A stretch of 64,000 bases of DNA, from assembly GCF_004151235.1 (NCBI RefSeq), contig NZ_JUIV01000005.1, positions 124,001 through 188,000 on the forward strand, in the 5' to 3' direction. A model generated the notes under the pieces. That model was given only the letters and a program-made list of their open reading frames with translations. It did no database searches and had not been told where the DNA came from. Below are positions 34,502 through 42,138 of the stretch, piece by piece. The DNA comes from Flavobacterium anhuiense. Lineage in GTDB: Bacteria > Bacteroidota > Bacteroidia > Flavobacteriales > Flavobacteriaceae. The position numbers were made by a program, and so were the translations under genes. Numbering within the stretch: the stretch's first letter is position 1; each line of letters opens with the position of its first letter.

Positions 34502-34613
34502 AAATCAGATCCAATGTTGAGAAAATTAGATTTAAGCAAAGAAGAAATCAGCAATTTGAAACTTTAAGCACACCAACAAGAAGAATTATAATTCCAGAAA
34601 TGCCGAAGTAATT
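34502..34613 (+). pseudogene. decayed copy of the 3' end of the peroxidase gene
   Basis: These 112 bases match the last 125 bases of the peroxidase gene region (33428-33552) with three substitutions and one 13-base deletion (GTTAGCATTTATT missing), including the stop codon and the first bases after it. The deletion shifts the frame and there is no start, so it is not expressed as protein. It lies just upstream of the 204-residue gene, in the same place that the true gene end would have if that gene had once followed it directly. Confidence 0.9.
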
Positions 34614-34632
34614 AATTTTAAAACAAGCTTTC

Positions 34633-35247
34633 ATGAAATCATTAAACATTATTATAATTCTTTTTTTAGTTTTCAATTCGATGTTTGCACAAGAAATTAC
34701 TAAAGAGATGATACTTAAAAGAGAGGCTAAAATCGATTCGTTAACAAAAATTGATTTTTTAAGTTATAAGTATACATATCTTGATGGAAATTTTAAGATT
34801 ATAATGCCTAAAGAAGTTTTCGATAAAACGGTTATTAATTTCAAATTCTATCCAGAAAGAATTAAAAAATACATTGATTCTCTTGGAGTCGCTTTAATGG
34901 CTGAATTTAAAGATTCAGATGCTGCAAGAATTGCCGAACTTAGAATCAATTATCAATGGAAAAGAGTTGGTTACTATGCTTGGATGAGCGAAAATGAAGT
35001 TTTAGCATTAGCAAAAAAACTAAATGTAAAAATGCCTTATAGACTTCAGGAATTATTCTTGAATAATGATCCAAAAGTAAAAACGGAAATTCAAACTTTA
35101 AGAGATAAACTTTTTTTACAATTAGGAAAAGAAGAAATTAAAACAATGTCTACAAAAGAGCTTCTTAATTATCGTTTTAAATATAATCCTGAATTAATTG
35201 AAATCAGAAAAAAAGGACATCAACACAAACCGCAAGAAAACAAATGA
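34633..35247 (+). CDS. unrecognised secreted protein
   Basis: A 204-residue protein with a signal peptide (MKSLNIIIILFLVFNSMFAQ, cleavage about residue 19). The mature part is charged and helical: EITKEMILKREAKIDSLTKI, FKDSDAARIAELRINYQW, VGYYAWMSENEVLALAKKLN, ending in the histidine-bearing tail KKGHQHKPQENK. No family is recognised. Periplasmic or surface location is likely. It sits between the peroxidase-tail remnant and the second terminator copy, so it may originally have been the last gene of the peroxidase operon. Confidence 0.75.
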   Translation: MKSLNIIIILFLVFNSMFAQEITKEMILKREAKIDSLTKIDFLSYKYTYLDGNFKIIMPKEVFDKTVINFKFYPERIKKYIDSLGVALMAEFKDSDAARIAELRINYQWKRVGYYAWMSENEVLALAKKLNVKMPYRLQELFLNNDPKVKTEIQTLRDKLFLQLGKEEIKTMSTKELLNYRFKYNPELIEIRKKGHQHKPQENK

Positions 35248-35280
35248 TTTGTATTTTGCCCCAAGTATTTTGCAGATTTC

Positions 35281-35314
35281 AAAAGTCCTTTTCGTTTTGT
35301 AAAGGGCTTTTTTT
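35281..35314 (+). terminator. terminator after the 204-residue gene (T2, copy of T1)
   Basis: AAAAGTCCTTT / AAAGGGCTTTTTTT hairpin, duplicated from or with the terminator at 33585-33616; it has a longer T run. Confidence 0.8.
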
Positions 35315-35448
35315 ATTATAAAACAACTCTTCAATACTTTTTTACTATACTTTTATTGAAGCTTAGAATGCTATATCCTTCCGAAAAAAGACTTCATTTT
35401 TTAAATTTGTTTAAAACAAAAAGAAATATTCTTTCTATAAAACATATC

Positions 35449-36099
35449 ATGAAGTTAGAACACATTCAAATCGAGACCAACAATATTCTAAAAATAACTG
35501 CTTTTTATCAAGATGTTTTAGAACTTTCAATTATAGAAAAAGACGAAAATTCAGTTAGTATACAAGCAGGAAATTCCGTTTTAAAATTCGTTGAAAATTC
35601 GAGTTTCAAATCTATTTATCATTTTGCTTTTAATATTCCAGAAAATAAACTAGACGAAGCAATTAAATGGTGTAAAAACAAAGTAGATTTTATTCTTATC
35701 GAAGATCAAAATGTTATTACCAATTTTGAAAATTGGAGTGCCCAAGCTGTTTATTTTTATGATACAAACGGAAATTTATTAGAATTTATCGCCAGACACG
35801 ATCTCAATAATTCGCAAACAGAAGCATTCAATTCTAAATCTATTTTAAATATTAGTGAAATCGGAATTGTAAATGAAAATCCGTTGGAATTAGGCAATCA
35901 ATTAATAGCAAAACACGGTTTAAATTTCTTTTCTAAAAACACAAACAGCGAAGCTTTTGCTGCCATTGGCGACGATGAAGGTTTATTGATTATGGTAAAA
36001 CCGAATCGAAATTGGTATCCGACGCAAACTCCTTCTGAAAAAAACAAAACCGAAGTTCGATTAGAAAACAATGGAATTAAAATTGATTTATATTTTTAA
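35449..36099 (+). CDS. VOC superfamily (glyoxalase-like) protein
   Basis: A 216-residue protein from the ATG at 35449 (MKLEHIQIETNNILKITAFY); the frame is open to 35356, but the added residues do not look like part of the fold. It shows the vicinal-oxygen-chelate pattern: a first beta-alpha-beta-beta-beta unit with YQDVLELSIIEKDENSVSIQ, then AVYFYDTNGNLLEFIARHDL, which carries the metal-binding Glu, and a second half opening with ISEIGIVNENPLELG. Ring-opening or glyoxalase-type chemistry with a divalent metal is typical of the superfamily; the substrate here is unknown. A hairpin (36139-36170) follows. Confidence 0.85.
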   Translation: MKLEHIQIETNNILKITAFYQDVLELSIIEKDENSVSIQAGNSVLKFVENSSFKSIYHFAFNIPENKLDEAIKWCKNKVDFILIEDQNVITNFENWSAQAVYFYDTNGNLLEFIARHDLNNSQTEAFNSKSILNISEIGIVNENPLELGNQLIAKHGLNFFSKNTNSEAFAAIGDDEGLLIMVKPNRNWYPTQTPSEKNKTEVRLENNGIKIDLYF

Positions 36100-36138
36100 A
36101 TACCCTAAAATTCTACTTAATATATCATCAATAATTAA

Positions 36139-36170
36139 AATTCTTCTCGTTTATGAAAAGAGCTTTTTTT
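36139..36170 (+). terminator. possible terminator after the VOC gene (T3)
   Basis: An imperfect hairpin TTCTTCTCG / TGAAAAGAGC ending in a T run resembles the T1 and T2 terminators in layout (TTCG-type loop, AAAAG, GCTTTTTT). Confidence 0.5.
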
Positions 36171-36276
36171 ATCTATATTTCACTTTCAACTTCCCTTAAA
36201 ACCTCACTTAAAGTTTGCAAATCCAACTTATCAATTTTTGCAATGTCGTTCAAACCATCTTTAATTAAATCAAAAA

Positions 36277-37080
36277 CTATTCTATTCTTTTCTTTTCTTC
36301 TTCTTTTTTCTTTTGATAATCTTTGTAATCTTTTAAAACAGCAATTCCGCAAACATAACAGTTTTCATTTCTTACAGTATTGTACAGCGAATTTTCAAAA
36401 GAATCAGAAACTTGAATATATAAATGAGTATAATCTGGAAGTTTAAACTTTCTATCGCGAAGTTTATTTAAAATTTTATCACAAATTTCACTATCATAAG
36501 GATCAAAATAACGATAACCAATATTTTCGAAATGATAGTAAAATCGTAAATCGCGAATGGCTTTTTTATTTTCGACACTTCTATTTTCTCTTTCTTTTCT
36601 ATCTTCAGTTCTTCTGGTTAATGCTTCTTGATATAAAAGTGATTCGTATTCTTCATTTAATTTTCTTAAGTCAGTATTTTGTAATTCTATTTCTAAAAGA
36701 GATAATACTTGTTTTACCTTTTCAATATCATAAAGATCATCCTTCTTTTTCTTGGCAAAAATTAATTCAAAACCACGATAAATTAATTGAAAAATATCTT
36801 CTAAACTTTTTTCATTTGCAAATACTGGTAAAGTTACACTAAGTATATTTTTACCTCTATAAAATCTTGGTAATTTATTAAACCAATCATTATAAATTTC
36901 TTTATCTTTTCCTTTTGGTTTATTTGAAAAAAGAGCTAATATAATTTCAATCTCTTTAAAAGGAAATTCTACTCCTTCTGTTCGAAATCTATCTGAAATT
37001 ATATTTCCTAAATATCTAAAAGGCTCATTAAAAGTACCTCCATATGAGTTAAATCCACTTTTTATAAAATAAATTTGCAT
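36277..37080 (-). CDS. unrecognised charged cytoplasmic protein
   Basis: A 267-residue protein with no signal peptide or membrane segment. It starts MQIYFIKSGFNSYGGTFNEP, has a likely coiled-coil middle (EIELQNTDLRKLNEEYESLL to ENRSVENKKAIRDL) and a single C-x2-C (ENCYVCGIAVL) near the end, then a lysine/glutamate-rich tail (KKKEEEKKRIE). I do not recognise the family. The gene is very AT-rich compared with the metal-efflux genes beside it and stands alone, consistent with accessory DNA. Confidence 0.65.
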   Translation of the reverse strand: MQIYFIKSGFNSYGGTFNEPFRYLGNIISDRFRTEGVEFPFKEIEIILALFSNKPKGKDKEIYNDWFNKLPRFYRGKNILSVTLPVFANEKSLEDIFQLIYRGFELIFAKKKKDDLYDIEKVKQVLSLLEIELQNTDLRKLNEEYESLLYQEALTRRTEDRKERENRSVENKKAIRDLRFYYHFENIGYRYFDPYDSEICDKILNKLRDRKFKLPDYTHLYIQVSDSFENSLYNTVRNENCYVCGIAVLKDYKDYQKKKEEEKKRIE

Positions 37081-37179
37081 TTTTTATTTATTAAAATTTC
37101 ACAAATTTACTTGTTTGAAAACGTTTAGATGTCTCAATAAAATTAAAAATATATCGAAATAAGACAGAATTTCATACAC

Positions 37180-39180
37180 CTAAAACCTCATCTTCTGAAT
37201 TCTTACCGCATTCAAAATCGCCAACAACGCCACACCAACATCTGCAAAAACAGCTTCCCACATTGTTGCCAATCCTCCAGCGCCTAGAATCAGCACAAAA
37301 GCTTTTACTACAAATGCTAAAGTGATGTTTTGCCAGACAATTTTTTTGGTTTGTTTACCAATGTTAATTGCCATTGCAATTTTGCTAGGTTTATCATCTT
37401 GAATAACCACATCGGCAGTTTCTATTGCAACATCGCTTCCTAAACCGCCCATCGCAATTCCAACCGTACTTAAGGCAATTACAGGCGCATCGTTTACTCC
37501 ATCGCCTACAAAAGCAATCGTTTCGTTTTTAGCTTTAATTTCATTGACTTTATTGACTTTATCTTCTGGAAGCAAATCTCCAAAAGCTTTTGTGATTCCC
37601 AATTTATCGGCAACAAACTGAACCACATTGGTTTTGTCTCCGCTTAACATGGTCAATTTTATGCCTAAAGATTTTAGTTTAGAAACGGTTTCTTTTGCAT
37701 CTGCTTTAATTTCATCTGCAATAGTCAAATAGCCTGCAAATTTTCTATCAAAAGCAATGGCAATTGTAGTATAAACAATTGAGGACGGATCAATATCATA
37801 CGAAATCAAATATTTATCCAACAATTTAAAGTTACCTACATGCAATTCTTTTCCGTTGTGAAAAGCTTTTAATCCGTGGCCTGAAATTTCTTCAATATCT
37901 TTTAATTCTACTGAAGAATCAATTGGTCCAACATGATTGTGGATTGCTGTTGCCACAGGATGCGAACTTTTATTTTCTAAAACATTTACCAGTTTTAATA
38001 TTTCATCTTTATCAAATTCGGGTTTTATAATTACTTCTTGAACTTTAAAAACACCTTCGGTCATAGTTCCTGTTTTGTCTACCACGACATTCTTAATCGT
38101 CGAAATACTGTCAAGGAAATTACTTCCTTTAAACAAGATTCCGTTTCTGCTCGCAGCGCCAATTCCGCCAAAATATCCAAGCGGAATACTAATAACCAAA
38201 GCGCACGGACAAGAAATCACAAGAAAAACCAACGATCTATAAAGCCAGTCTGTAAAAACATAATTCTCAACAAAAAGAATCGGAATCAAACAAATTCCAA
38301 TTGCCAAAAACACTACAATTGGCGTATAAATTTTAGCAAACTTTCTGATAAACAATTCCGCTGGCGCTTTTTTGGTTGTGGCATTTTGTACCAATTCCAA
38401 AATTTTAGACAATTTACTGTCGCTGTAAGCTGTTGTTACTTTTACTTCGGCGATTGTATTGCCGTTTATCATTCCTGCCAAAACAGTTTCACCTTTCTTC
38501 TTGGTATCAGGTTTGCTTTCTCCCGTTAAAGCAGCTGTATTAAAAGAAGCAGAATCAGATAATAATTCGCCATCCAATCCTAATTTTTCTCCCGCTTTAA
38601 GCTGAATAATAGCTCCAATCTGAACGTCTTTGGCTTTGACTTTTACTGCGACATTGTTTTCTAAAACATGAACCTCATCGGGACGTTGATCCAATAGGCT
38701 TTTAATACTCGATTTTGCCCTACTAACCGCCATTCCCTGAAAGGTTTCACCAATAGTATAAAACAGCATAACGGCAACACCTTCTGGGTATTCACCAATG
38801 GCAAAAGCTCCAATTGTGGCAATGCACATAAGGAAAAACTCAGAGAAAACATCTCCTTTTACAATACTTTCGTATGCTTCTCTCAAAACCGGAAGTCCGA
38901 CTGGGAGATACGCAATTGCATACCAAACAATTCTAACATATCCTGTAAACCAATCTTGCGGAAAATAATTATCAAAACCAATTCCGATAATCAGTAAAAT
39001 AAAGGATATAATGGACGGCAGAAACAATTTAAATAGATTACCGCTTGCATTGTGTTCATGGTCATGTCCTCCGTGGTCGTGTCCGTCATTATCAGAATGT
39101 ACGGGTTCGTCATGTGAACAACAGCAGGAAGGTTTGGCTTTATTTTTTGCAGTTTTTATTTCTTTATCTTGATGTATCAT
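37180..39180 (-). CDS. heavy metal-translocating P-type ATPase (Zn/Cd/Co type)
   Basis: A 666-residue P1B-type ATPase. The N-terminus lacks the usual HMA metal-binding fold and has instead Cys19-Cys20-Cys21 followed by a histidine/aspartate-rich stretch (about 29-44, DGHDHGGHDHEHN). Motifs are TGES at 219-222, the transmembrane CPC at 324-326, the phosphorylated Asp368 in DKTGTMTEG, SSHPVA at 405-410 and GDGVNDAP near 559-566. CPC plus the His-rich tail points to export of Zn2+, Cd2+ or Co2+ from the cytoplasm. It is the last gene of the efflux cluster on this strand, separated from czcB by a repeat-filled gap. Confidence 0.93.
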   Translation of the reverse strand: MIHQDKEIKTAKNKAKPSCCCSHDEPVHSDNDGHDHGGHDHEHNASGNLFKLFLPSIISFILLIIGIGFDNYFPQDWFTGYVRIVWYAIAYLPVGLPVLREAYESIVKGDVFSEFFLMCIATIGAFAIGEYPEGVAVMLFYTIGETFQGMAVSRAKSSIKSLLDQRPDEVHVLENNVAVKVKAKDVQIGAIIQLKAGEKLGLDGELLSDSASFNTAALTGESKPDTKKKGETVLAGMINGNTIAEVKVTTAYSDSKLSKILELVQNATTKKAPAELFIRKFAKIYTPIVVFLAIGICLIPILFVENYVFTDWLYRSLVFLVISCPCALVISIPLGYFGGIGAASRNGILFKGSNFLDSISTIKNVVVDKTGTMTEGVFKVQEVIIKPEFDKDEILKLVNVLENKSSHPVATAIHNHVGPIDSSVELKDIEEISGHGLKAFHNGKELHVGNFKLLDKYLISYDIDPSSIVYTTIAIAFDRKFAGYLTIADEIKADAKETVSKLKSLGIKLTMLSGDKTNVVQFVADKLGITKAFGDLLPEDKVNKVNEIKAKNETIAFVGDGVNDAPVIALSTVGIAMGGLGSDVAIETADVVIQDDKPSKIAMAINIGKQTKKIVWQNITLAFVVKAFVLILGAGGLATMWEAVFADVGVALLAILNAVRIQKMRF

Positions 39181-39472
39181 TTTTTCAGTTTCATGTTTCT
39201 GGTTTCATGTTTTTGCTGTTCTGAAACTCTGTTTAAATAATGTTCTAAATTTAAGCATTTTGTGGGAAAGTTTATTGCCACAAAGGCACTAAGGCACAAA
39301 GTTTTTTTTCTCATTTTTTGTCATTTCTACGAAGGAGAAATCTCCGCGAGAAACTCCACAAAGATTGGATTTTAGGAACGGAGCTACTTGTGGAGATTTC
39401 TCCTTCGTCGAAATGACAAATAGTTCGTTTATTCTCTATATAAAAAACTTAGCGTCTTCGTGGCAAAAATAG
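39181..39472. repeat. nested interspersed inverted repeats between the ATPase and czcB genes
   Basis: The outer pair is made of GCCACAAAGGCACTAAGGCACAAAG-like (from 39279) and CTTAGCGTCTTCGTGGCAAAA-like (to 39471) half-elements of the GCGCAAAG family. Nested inside, the 29-base arms 39317-39345 and 39392-39420 match at 28 of 29 positions (CGAAGGAGAAATCTCC core). No gene is present. The structure may insulate the two transcripts or be a mobile non-autonomous repeat inserted into another repeat. Confidence 0.8.
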
Positions 39473-40726
39473 CTAGTGTGTATGCTCTCCTCCGCCTTTC
39501 ATTGCTGAAAGCAGATAAAATGCACCTTTTGTCACGATTTTAGCATTTGCAGAAATATCATTTACAAACTTCACTTCGGTAAAACCTAAATCAGTTGTTC
39601 CCGGAATTACTTCTATCGCTTTAAAATGCACTTCTTGCTCGTGTACTTCTTCTTTTTCACCTTCTTTATGATCGTGTTTTTCTTCGGCTTTTTCATCTTC
39701 TTGAACAAAAACAAAATATTTATCTGCATTTTTGACAACAGCATCTTTCGGAAGCGCTGGAACAGTCGCATTAACAATATTGATATTTGCCGAAACATAC
39801 ATTCCCGGAATCAGACCTTTAGCGTCAGCGGGATCAATTTTAGCGTGAACGGCAACGGTTTTACTTTCGTTAGAAAAAGATTTATTGATTCCGAAAATCT
39901 TTCCTTTAATAGATTTATTGGACTGATTTGTTAAGACAAAATCAATCACCTGACCAATTGAAATAGAACCTAAATCTTTCTCATAAACATTCAAATCCAA
40001 ATGCATTTGACTGTTGTCAACGACTTCAAATAGTGAAACTCCTGTGTTCGCAAAAGCACCTTTAGCAATATTAATTTTTCCAACATAACCATTTATAGGA
40101 GAAACAATTGGCACAACTGAAGCAGTTCCTTTTGTATTGACATGCAATGCATCCAGCTTATTCTTTGCCGCTTGTGCACGAGCTCTTTCAGCTGCTAGTT
40201 TAGCTTTCACTTCTTGAAAAGTCTTTCTCGGATTGACATTTTCGTCGCTCAAAGTTTTCTGACGATTATATTCTAACTGCAGATATTCCACATTGGCTAC
40301 AGCCGACTGATAATCTTCCTGCATTCCAATAACTTCCAGATTTTGAATTGTTGCCAAAACTTTGCCTTTGTTTACATACGTTCCTTCCAAAACAAAAATA
40401 TCCTTAACCGTTCCGCCAATTAAAGTCGAAACTTCAGCCGAATTTTGTGGAGGAACTGTCGTGTAACCATTTGCTTTAATAACTTTATTTAGGTTTCGAT
40501 CTTCTACAAATCCTGTCTCAATTCCAACTGTTTTAGCTTGAGAAAAGGTTAAAGCTACTTCTGTAGTTGATTTTTCTTCCTCCTGTGGTTCTTCGGCTTT
40601 CTTTTCGTTACAACTTGTTAAGGTAACCGCAAAGAGCGCAAAGACAAAACGCAAGGAAATTAAACTTTGCGCTCTTTGCGAAACCTTAGCGCTCTTTGCG
40701 GTTAAACTATTATCTATATTTTTCAT
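39473..40726 (-). CDS. czcB: CzcB-type efflux periplasmic adaptor (membrane fusion) lipoprotein
   Basis: A 417-residue RND adaptor. The lipobox VTLTSC places the acylated cysteine at residue 39. Then come a barrel-sandwich/lipoyl half (GGTVKDIFVLEGTYVNKGKV), a helical hairpin (about 130-195, AAERARAQAAKNKLDALH), the second lipoyl half (VVPIVSPINGYVGKINIAKG) and beta-barrel domains. The C-terminal part contains a histidine-rich loop (EEKHDHKEGEKEEVHEQEVH), suited to metal binding. It joins CzcA in the inner membrane to CzcC in the outer membrane. Codons for about residues 6-34 lie within an interspersed repeat (see 40624-40704), so the signal sequence itself is repeat-derived. It starts two bases after the czcC stop. 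Confidence 0.92.
   Translation of the reverse strand: MKNIDNSLTAKSAKVSQRAQSLISLRFVFALFAVTLTSCNEKKAEEPQEEEKSTTEVALTFSQAKTVGIETGFVEDRNLNKVIKANGYTTVPPQNSAEVSTLIGGTVKDIFVLEGTYVNKGKVLATIQNLEVIGMQEDYQSAVANVEYLQLEYNRQKTLSDENVNPRKTFQEVKAKLAAERARAQAAKNKLDALHVNTKGTASVVPIVSPINGYVGKINIAKGAFANTGVSLFEVVDNSQMHLDLNVYEKDLGSISIGQVIDFVLTNQSNKSIKGKIFGINKSFSNESKTVAVHAKIDPADAKGLIPGMYVSANINIVNATVPALPKDAVVKNADKYFVFVQEDEKAEEKHDHKEGEKEEVHEQEVHFKAIEVIPGTTDLGFTEVKFVNDISANAKIVTKGAFYLLSAMKGGGEHTH
40624..40704. repeat. interspersed inverted repeat, GCGCAAAG family, inside the czcB coding sequence (copy 2)
   Basis: TAACCGCAAAGAGCGCAAAG (40624-40643) faces CTTTGCGCTCTTTGCG (40665-40680) and a second GCGCTCTTTGCGGTTA (about 40689-40704). 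The same words form an intergenic repeat at 61961-62034. Here it is in frame within the 5' end of czcB and encodes, on the minus strand, roughly NSLTAKSAKVSQRAQSL and LRFVFALFAVTL. Confidence 0.85.
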
Positions 40727-40728
40727 TT

Positions 40729-41967
40729 TTAATTGTTTTTGATGGTTGGAAATTGAAGTTCGATGGCACTTTGATTGTAGCTGTGCGTTGCCTCCGCAAA
40801 TTGTTTCTTAATATCGATTGCTTGATTTAGAAAGCTGATGTACGACCAATAACTCATATCGCCGTTAGCGTAGCTTTTCTGAGCTGTTTCGATAATCTGA
40901 TCGGCATAATGCAAACCTTCATTTTGAAAATAGGCTAAGTTTTTCTGCTGCTTTTGAAAGTTATTCTGTAATTCTTCTCGTTGCAGATTCAGCATCATTT
41001 TGTTTCTATCTAAAGCCAGTTGAGACTGCGAAACACTAATTTCAGCCGCTTTTGCTTTAGTAGTATTAACGCCTCCAAATAACGGAATCTGCAATCCTGC
41101 TGTAAAACCCTGAAACAGCGATTCTGTGTTAATAGTTTGTGCAAAATATCCCAAACCGACTTTTGGTGTTCGCAGTGCCTTAAATGTTCCCGCTTCTTTT
41201 TGATAAACTGAAATCTGCTGCTGATAAAAATCGGTCATTAGAGCTTCTGCTTTTGTATTTTCCTGATTTTCCATAAAAGTATATTGCAAAGCGGTATTTG
41301 AATCAGGAACAATATTTTCATCTGTCTGAATGAAAAACTGTAATTGTTTCTGATAAATAGCCAAATCGTATTCTAACTGCGCTTTCTGCGTTTCAATTTC
41401 TTTTACTTTGGCTTTCGCGCTAATTACTTCTATATTTCCGCTTTCTCCTGTTTTAAAACGCAGTTCGGCATTTTTTAGGAATTTCGTATAAATATCATTC
41501 AATTCTGAATTGAGTTTTTGAATTGAAACGCCGTACAAATATTGATAATACGCCAATGTAACCGCTTTTTCAATTTCATAAGAAGACAAAGCTTTTCGTT
41601 TTTCGGCGAGTTTAGCCAATTCTTCCTGCAATTGTCGGTTGGCTTTTGTAATATTTCCTAACGGAAAAAACTGCTGCACGGAAACATTATGGTCAAAATC
41701 GGCACTATTAAATTGACCGCCCTGATACTGCACTTGAAGCGGATCTGGCTGAAAAGCTGCTTTTTTGAGAACGGTTTGTTTTTCGATTTCTTTATCGGCA
41801 ATTTTTAAGTCGATGTTGTTTGATTTGGCAAGTTCTATGGCTTTTTCCAGACTTATCGTTTGCTGTGCAAATGTTGCTGTTCCTGCCAATAGAAACGCAA
41901 TTAACCGCAATCCCGATATCCATCGGGAGTAAAACTTTTTCTGTACTTTATTAATTAAATTTTTCAT
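40729..41967 (-). CDS. czcC: CzcC-type TolC family outer membrane efflux protein
   Basis: A 412-residue protein with a signal peptide cut about residue 34 (LLAGTATFAQQ) and two long helical-hairpin repeats of the outer-membrane efflux family. ISLEKAIELAKSNNIDLKIA and the later TAGLQIPLFGGVNTTKAKAA are the repeat-opening motifs. The protein forms the outer-membrane duct of the tripartite pump. It is followed by czcB after two bases. The codons for residues 14-19 lie in a TCCCGAT...ATCGGGA palindrome of an interspersed type, and the upstream gap to czcA holds a CGCAGAT-family repeat. Confidence 0.92.
   Translation of the reverse strand: MKNLINKVQKKFYSRWISGLRLIAFLLAGTATFAQQTISLEKAIELAKSNNIDLKIADKEIEKQTVLKKAAFQPDPLQVQYQGGQFNSADFDHNVSVQQFFPLGNITKANRQLQEELAKLAEKRKALSSYEIEKAVTLAYYQYLYGVSIQKLNSELNDIYTKFLKNAELRFKTGESGNIEVISAKAKVKEIETQKAQLEYDLAIYQKQLQFFIQTDENIVPDSNTALQYTFMENQENTKAEALMTDFYQQQISVYQKEAGTFKALRTPKVGLGYFAQTINTESLFQGFTAGLQIPLFGGVNTTKAKAAEISVSQSQLALDRNKMMLNLQREELQNNFQKQQKNLAYFQNEGLHYADQIIETAQKSYANGDMSYWSYISFLNQAIDIKKQFAEATHSYNQSAIELQFPTIKNN
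41911..41928. repeat. CCCGAT...ATCGGG palindrome inside the czcC signal-peptide codons
   Basis: TCCCGATATCCATCGGGA is a one-off variant of the perfect palindrome TCCCGATAGCTATCGGGA seen between genes at 10162-10179. It encodes S-R-W-I-S-G in the czcC n-region on the minus strand. Confidence 0.75.
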
Positions 41968-41981
41968 TTTTATAATTTTTG

Positions 41982-42077
41982 TTTCACGCAGATTTTAAAC
42001 AGATTTAAGCTGATAAACGCAGATTATTAATTAAAATCAAAATTAAATCTGCTTCAATCTGCAGAATCTGCGTGAAA
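41982..42077. repeat. interspersed inverted repeat, CGCAGAT family (copy 3)
   Basis: TTTCACGCAGATTTT (41982-41996) and its near complement AGAATCTGCGTGAAA (about 42063-42077) flank degenerate AAATCTGC words. It occupies most of the 171-base gap between czcA and czcC in an otherwise tight operon. Confidence 0.8.
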
Positions 42078-42138
42078 AATCTTTTTTACATTCAGCAGTA
42101 AATTATCTAATAATCTAATTATCAAATTTTCTCATTTA

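Larger units (their letters stand above)
33563..35314. repeat. duplicated terminator segment (33563-33616 and 35245-35314)
   Basis: The 54 bases starting TGATTTGTATTTTGCAGA with the T1 hairpin recur at 35245-35314, where a 16-base stretch containing a repeated GTATTTTGC word has been inserted, followed by the T2 hairpin. Together with the duplicated peroxidase tail they bracket two unrelated genes, which suggests a past tandem duplication with replacement of the middle. Confidence 0.7.
34451..35369. repeat. duplicated spacer (34451-34489 and 35331-35369)
   Basis: Both copies begin TCAATACT and share CTTTTATTGAAGC (34470-34482 and 35350-35362) followed by similar AT-rich bases. One copy precedes the peroxidase remnant and the 204-residue gene; the other precedes the VOC gene. 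Confidence 0.55.

Noticed and set aside
34502..34613. Peroxidase-tail copy as a short functional gene
   Set aside because: No start codon, and a 13-base deletion breaks the frame; it is a remnant.
36153..36446. 97-codon plus-strand frame overlapping the 267-residue minus-strand gene
   Set aside because: It starts in the terminator-like hairpin T3 and overlaps a longer, more plausible gene; the translation looks random.
38038..38529. 163-codon plus-strand frame inside the P-type ATPase gene
   Set aside because: Antisense to conserved ATPase motifs, with lysine/asparagine-rich random-looking translation.
39317..39420. Long inverted repeat as an insertion-sequence end pair
   Set aside because: Only about 45 bases lie between the arms and no transposase is near; it is better described as a dispersed non-coding repeat.
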